Shown here: piece after piece, positions 5,512 to 7,271 of the stretch
How positions within the stretch are numbered: position 1 is the stretch's first letter
Layout of the letters: every line of letters begins with the position of its first letter
Notes under the pieces: generated by a model
Database searches by the model: none
What the model saw: only the letters and a program-made list of their open reading frames with translations
Told to the model about the DNA's origin: nothing
Position numbers and translations under genes: made by a program
Source: Clostridiaceae bacterium
GTDB taxonomy: Bacteria > Bacillota > Clostridia > Saccharofermentanales > DTU023
NCBI GenBank assembly: GCA_012798865.1
Contig: JAAZMK010000060.1
Location: 1 to 7,271 of the forward strand
Direction of reading: 5' to 3'
DNA length: 7,271 nucleotides

Positions 5512-5619
5512 CTATCCTCCTTTTTTATTCGGATTCTCACATCATAATCATGCAGTACAAAGCAAAATTCTTACAGGCATGGGAGTGAATGGCGTAAAAT
5601 CTTCTGACCCATCGATGCA

Positions 5620-5648
5620 GTGCCAAGGCACGGTGAATATGGTAAACT
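5620..5648 (+). promoter_or_regulatory. Candidate promoter of the SRP RNA gene
   Basis: GTGCCA (5620-5625) and TAAACT (5643-5648) each match the sigma-70 hexamers at 4 of 6 positions, are 17 bases apart, and the -10 carries the extended TGG at 5640-5642. The -35 lies in a small inverted repeat, GTGCC-AA-GGCAC (5620-5631). Another -10-like TAAAAT at 5595-5600 lacks a good -35. A start near 5655 would give a precursor with about 40 extra 5' bases. Confidence 0.4.
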
Positions 5649-5697
5649 GAAACACAGCCGCCGGAGCTGATGATCCGGTCAGTCGATTCGGGCAATT

Positions 5698-5839
5698 AGC
5701 CGTTTCTGAGACGCAACCGAACGCGGGGCCCGTGCGTTGTGGACCTGTGAACCCCGCCAGATCCGGAAGGAAGCAGCGGTAAGCGGTCATCCGCAAGCGC
5801 CGCGGGGAAACCTGATTCGGTTGCGCCTCAGGCACGGCT
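5698..5839 (+). ncRNA. ffs: Signal recognition particle RNA, small bacterial type (4.5S)
   Basis: The conserved helix 8 core is plain: GTGAACCCCGCC at 5747-5758, then CCGGAAGGAAGCAGC at 5763-5777 with the GGAA tetraloop and the asymmetric loop that binds the Ffh M domain, then GGTAAGCGGTC. GACC (5742-5745) pairs with GGTC (5785-5788). The ends form a long closing helix: 5698-5721 pairs with 5816-5839 over 24 positions with two mismatches and one G-U pair. The whole RNA folds as one rod of about 140 bases, longer than the 114-base E. coli RNA. No Alu domain like that of Bacillus scRNA is visible upstream. With Ffh it targets membrane proteins, such as the neighbouring permease type, to the translocon. 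It lies 38 bases before dnaX, a placement seen in many Firmicutes. Exact processed ends are uncertain. Confidence 0.95.
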
Positions 5840-5846
5840 CTTTTTT
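5827..5846 (+). terminator. Terminator of the SRP RNA gene, formed by its own closing helix
   Basis: The 3' arm CTCAGGCACGGCT (5827-5839) pairs with 5698-5710 of the same RNA and is followed one base later by six T (5841-5846). No separate local hairpin is present, so the outermost SRP helix probably doubles as the terminator stem. Partial readthrough could supply dnaX. Confidence 0.6.
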
Positions 5847-5877
5847 CAGGGTGGCAACACGATAAACGAGGTGTACG

Positions 5878-7271
5878 ATGTCGGAAACAGATCAACTTGC
5901 ACTTTATAGATTGTGGCGTCCGCAGAATTTTTCGGAAGTCGTCGCGCAGGAGCAAATTGTCTACCCTCTTCGTCAAAGTGTCATCAACGGCAACTTTTCA
6001 CATGCCCTCCTCTTTTCCGGGACGCGCGGAACAGGCAAAACATCACTTGCCAAGATCTTTGCGAAGGCGATCAATTGCTTGAATCCCGATCACGGCGATC
6101 CGTGCAATGCATGCGAAATCTGCCTTGCGGCAAATGACGGTTCCCTCATGGATATCAGTGAAATCGATGCCGCCTCGCACAACAGCGTCGACCATATGAG
6201 GCGCTTGACGGATGAGGTCGCTTTTACGCCTCTGAAGGCGCGATTCAAAGTCTACATCATCGACGAAGTTCATATGTTGTCCGTCGGCGCATTCAATGCG
6301 CTCCTCAAGACGCTTGAGGAACCTCCGTCGCACGCCGTATTTGTCATGGCGACGACAGAGCCGCACCGTATCCCGGCAACGATCATTTCTCGTTGTCAGC
6401 ATTTTAAGTTCCGCCGTATACCGAACGATGAAATCATCGAGCGCATCCGACTCATTGCAAAGAGCATTGACCTTGCCGTGGATGAGAGCGCATTCGAGAT
6501 GATGGCGACGCTTTCCGGCGGGGCGCTCCGCGATGCTATCGGCTTACTTGATCAGACAAGGCAACTGGAAACGACCCCGATCACGCGTGACGATGTGCTG
6601 ACCTTGGCTGGGCTTGTACCTGATCGTTTTCTCTCCGAGACGGCTGAGGCGATCCTCTTCAAAAAACCTGATGTGCTTCTCGTCAATATCCAAGAACTTG
6701 TCATGTCGGGACGCGATTTGACGCGATTTGTGACAGATCTCGGTGCGTATTTTCGCAACTTGCTTGTTACAAGCGTTTCGAACAAACCTGAGCAACTGAT
6801 CCAACTTCGCGGAGAGGACATCGAGCGCATGACCTCGATCGCACAACAGACAAAGACATCGGTGTTAACGGAACTGATTGCCGGTCTCTCGCAACTCCTC
6901 GTCTCAATGCGCTTGTCGCCCGACCTTCGCACAACACTCGAGATCGGTCTGATCGATCTTTTAACGCGATTCGGTACTGAAATAGATATAACGAAAGCTG
7001 ATCATTCCCACGAACATCGGAAACAAAAAGCATCCGCAGATACCCAACAAACAGACAGCCCGCAAGCAAAGCCGGTGCCGGCAACTGAAAAGCCGAGCGA
7101 CACCGTTGTCGAGACGAACGCGGACATTGAACCACATCAGAGCGGCGAATCAGTCGATGAAGATTCTCTGCGAACAGAGCCTAAGATCGTTTCGAACAAT
7201 GACACGCTTCCCGCTGAAAAAGAGAAAGACATCGACTTGCCTAGCGATTCCGATGTGCAATCTTCAGATAC
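5878..7271 (+). CDS. dnaX: DNA polymerase III subunit gamma/tau, N-terminal part, partial
   Basis: The frame is open to the right edge, giving 464 residues. The AAA+ clamp-loader ATPase motifs appear in order: Walker A GTRGTGKTS at 48-56 with K54; zinc cysteines C67, C76, C79 and C82; Walker B IIDEVHML at 127-134; sensor 1 MATTE at 157-161; the SRC motif at 171-173 with arginine finger R172; and sensor 2 GGALRDAIGLLDQ at 214-226 with R218. Domain III extends to about residue 365. After that comes a polar linker rich in Asp, Glu, Ser, Thr and Pro, as expected before the polymerase-binding domain IV, which is off the window. The protein loads the sliding clamp at the replication fork. GAGG (5868-5871) lies 6 bases before ATG 5878. 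It directly follows the SRP RNA gene, as in many Firmicutes. No E. coli-like frameshift signal is seen in the visible linker. Confidence 0.97.
   Translation, partial: MSETDQLALYRLWRPQNFSEVVAQEQIVYPLRQSVINGNFSHALLFSGTRGTGKTSLAKIFAKAINCLNPDHGDPCNACEICLAANDGSLMDISEIDAASHNSVDHMRRLTDEVAFTPLKARFKVYIIDEVHMLSVGAFNALLKTLEEPPSHAVFVMATTEPHRIPATIISRCQHFKFRRIPNDEIIERIRLIAKSIDLAVDESAFEMMATLSGGALRDAIGLLDQTRQLETTPITRDDVLTLAGLVPDRFLSETAEAILFKKPDVLLVNIQELVMSGRDLTRFVTDLGAYFRNLLVTSVSNKPEQLIQLRGEDIERMTSIAQQTKTSVLTELIAGLSQLLVSMRLSPDLRTTLEIGLIDLLTRFGTEIDITKADHSHEHRKQKASADTQQTDSPQAKPVPATEKPSDTVVETNADIEPHQSGESVDEDSLRTEPKIVSNNDTLPAEKEKDIDLPSDSDVQSSD

Larger units (their letters stand above)
5284..5697. other. Divergent intergenic region between the permease gene and ffs-dnaX
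   Basis: This 414-base gap separates two units transcribed away from each other. From left to right it holds the permease leader with a hairpin beside the ribosome binding site, a T7 run on the minus strand (5377-5383), the permease promoter candidate, a minus-strand mini-ORF with a very strong ribosome binding site, and the SRP RNA promoter candidate. Last is a small hairpin, CCGGA (5661-5665) with TCCGG (5674-5678). I see no tRNA, no PyrR-type binding loop, no recognisable riboswitch and no credible longer coding region. Confidence 0.7.

Noticed and set aside
5601..5697. Possible Alu domain of a large SRP RNA, a tRNA, or a cobalamin-like riboswitch upstream of ffs
   Set aside because: Only a small CCGGA/TCCGG hairpin and GTGCC/GGCAC repeat are present. 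The Bacillus Alu loop sequences, a tRNA cloverleaf and the riboswitch core are not recognisable.
5468..5976. Open frames of 60-142 residues on both strands across the ffs region
   Set aside because: They overlap the SRP RNA, its promoter and the dnaX start, and their translations resemble no protein family.
6661..6672. Run of six A in dnaX as a programmed frameshift site
   Set aside because: It lies at codons 262-263 inside domain III, far upstream of where gamma is made by frameshifting in E. coli, and no clear stimulatory stem or Shine-Dalgarno was seen.

Overview
The window looks like a chromosomal stretch from a Firmicute, most likely a Negativicutes relative (Selenomonas/Megasphaera/Dialister type). 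This is inferred from the small SRP RNA gene directly before dnaX, moderate GC, strong AGGAGG-type ribosome binding sites and the protein flavours; no 16S or other marker is present. Gene content is mostly housekeeping and salvage. I see no phage, transposase, CRISPR array or tRNA.

Left block, + strand (1-2029): the C-terminal end of a class A penicillin-binding protein, then a remnant of purine nucleoside phosphorylase (PNP), then an apparently intact 5-methylthioadenosine/S-adenosylhomocysteine deaminase (mtaD). Gaps are 5 and 38 bases, so they look like one transcription unit. The PNP reading frame is the most striking thing here. It joins the family's N-terminal ~50 residues directly to its C-terminal ~65 residues, in frame, with roughly 150 central residues missing, including most of the active site.

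Middle block (2030-3761): an unusually structured gap of about 200 bases holds two overlapping hairpins, a possible 18-codon ORF, a perfect TATAAT and several dyads. Then comes msrA (+), a methionine sulfoxide reductase. It converges with a minus-strand pair, a nitroreductase followed by a stand-alone allophanate-hydrolase C-terminal-domain protein. The msrA stop codon overlaps the stop codon of the latter.

Right block (3762-7271): a uracil/xanthine permease (NCS2 family, uraA/pyrP type) on the minus strand, with its own terminator and a structured leader. It is separated by a gap of about 410 bases from the divergent + strand unit, the SRP RNA gene (ffs) followed by dnaX. dnaX (DNA polymerase III gamma/tau) runs off the right edge.

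Functional links: mtaD, the PNP remnant and the permease all concern nucleobase or nucleoside salvage, while msrA and the nitroreductase fit redox or oxidative-damage functions. The two salvage parts are not in one operon. I found no convincing new multi-gene system. The observations most worth checking are the collapsed PNP gene, the dyad centred on the -10 box before msrA, and the mini-ORF and hairpin elements in the two intergenic regions.
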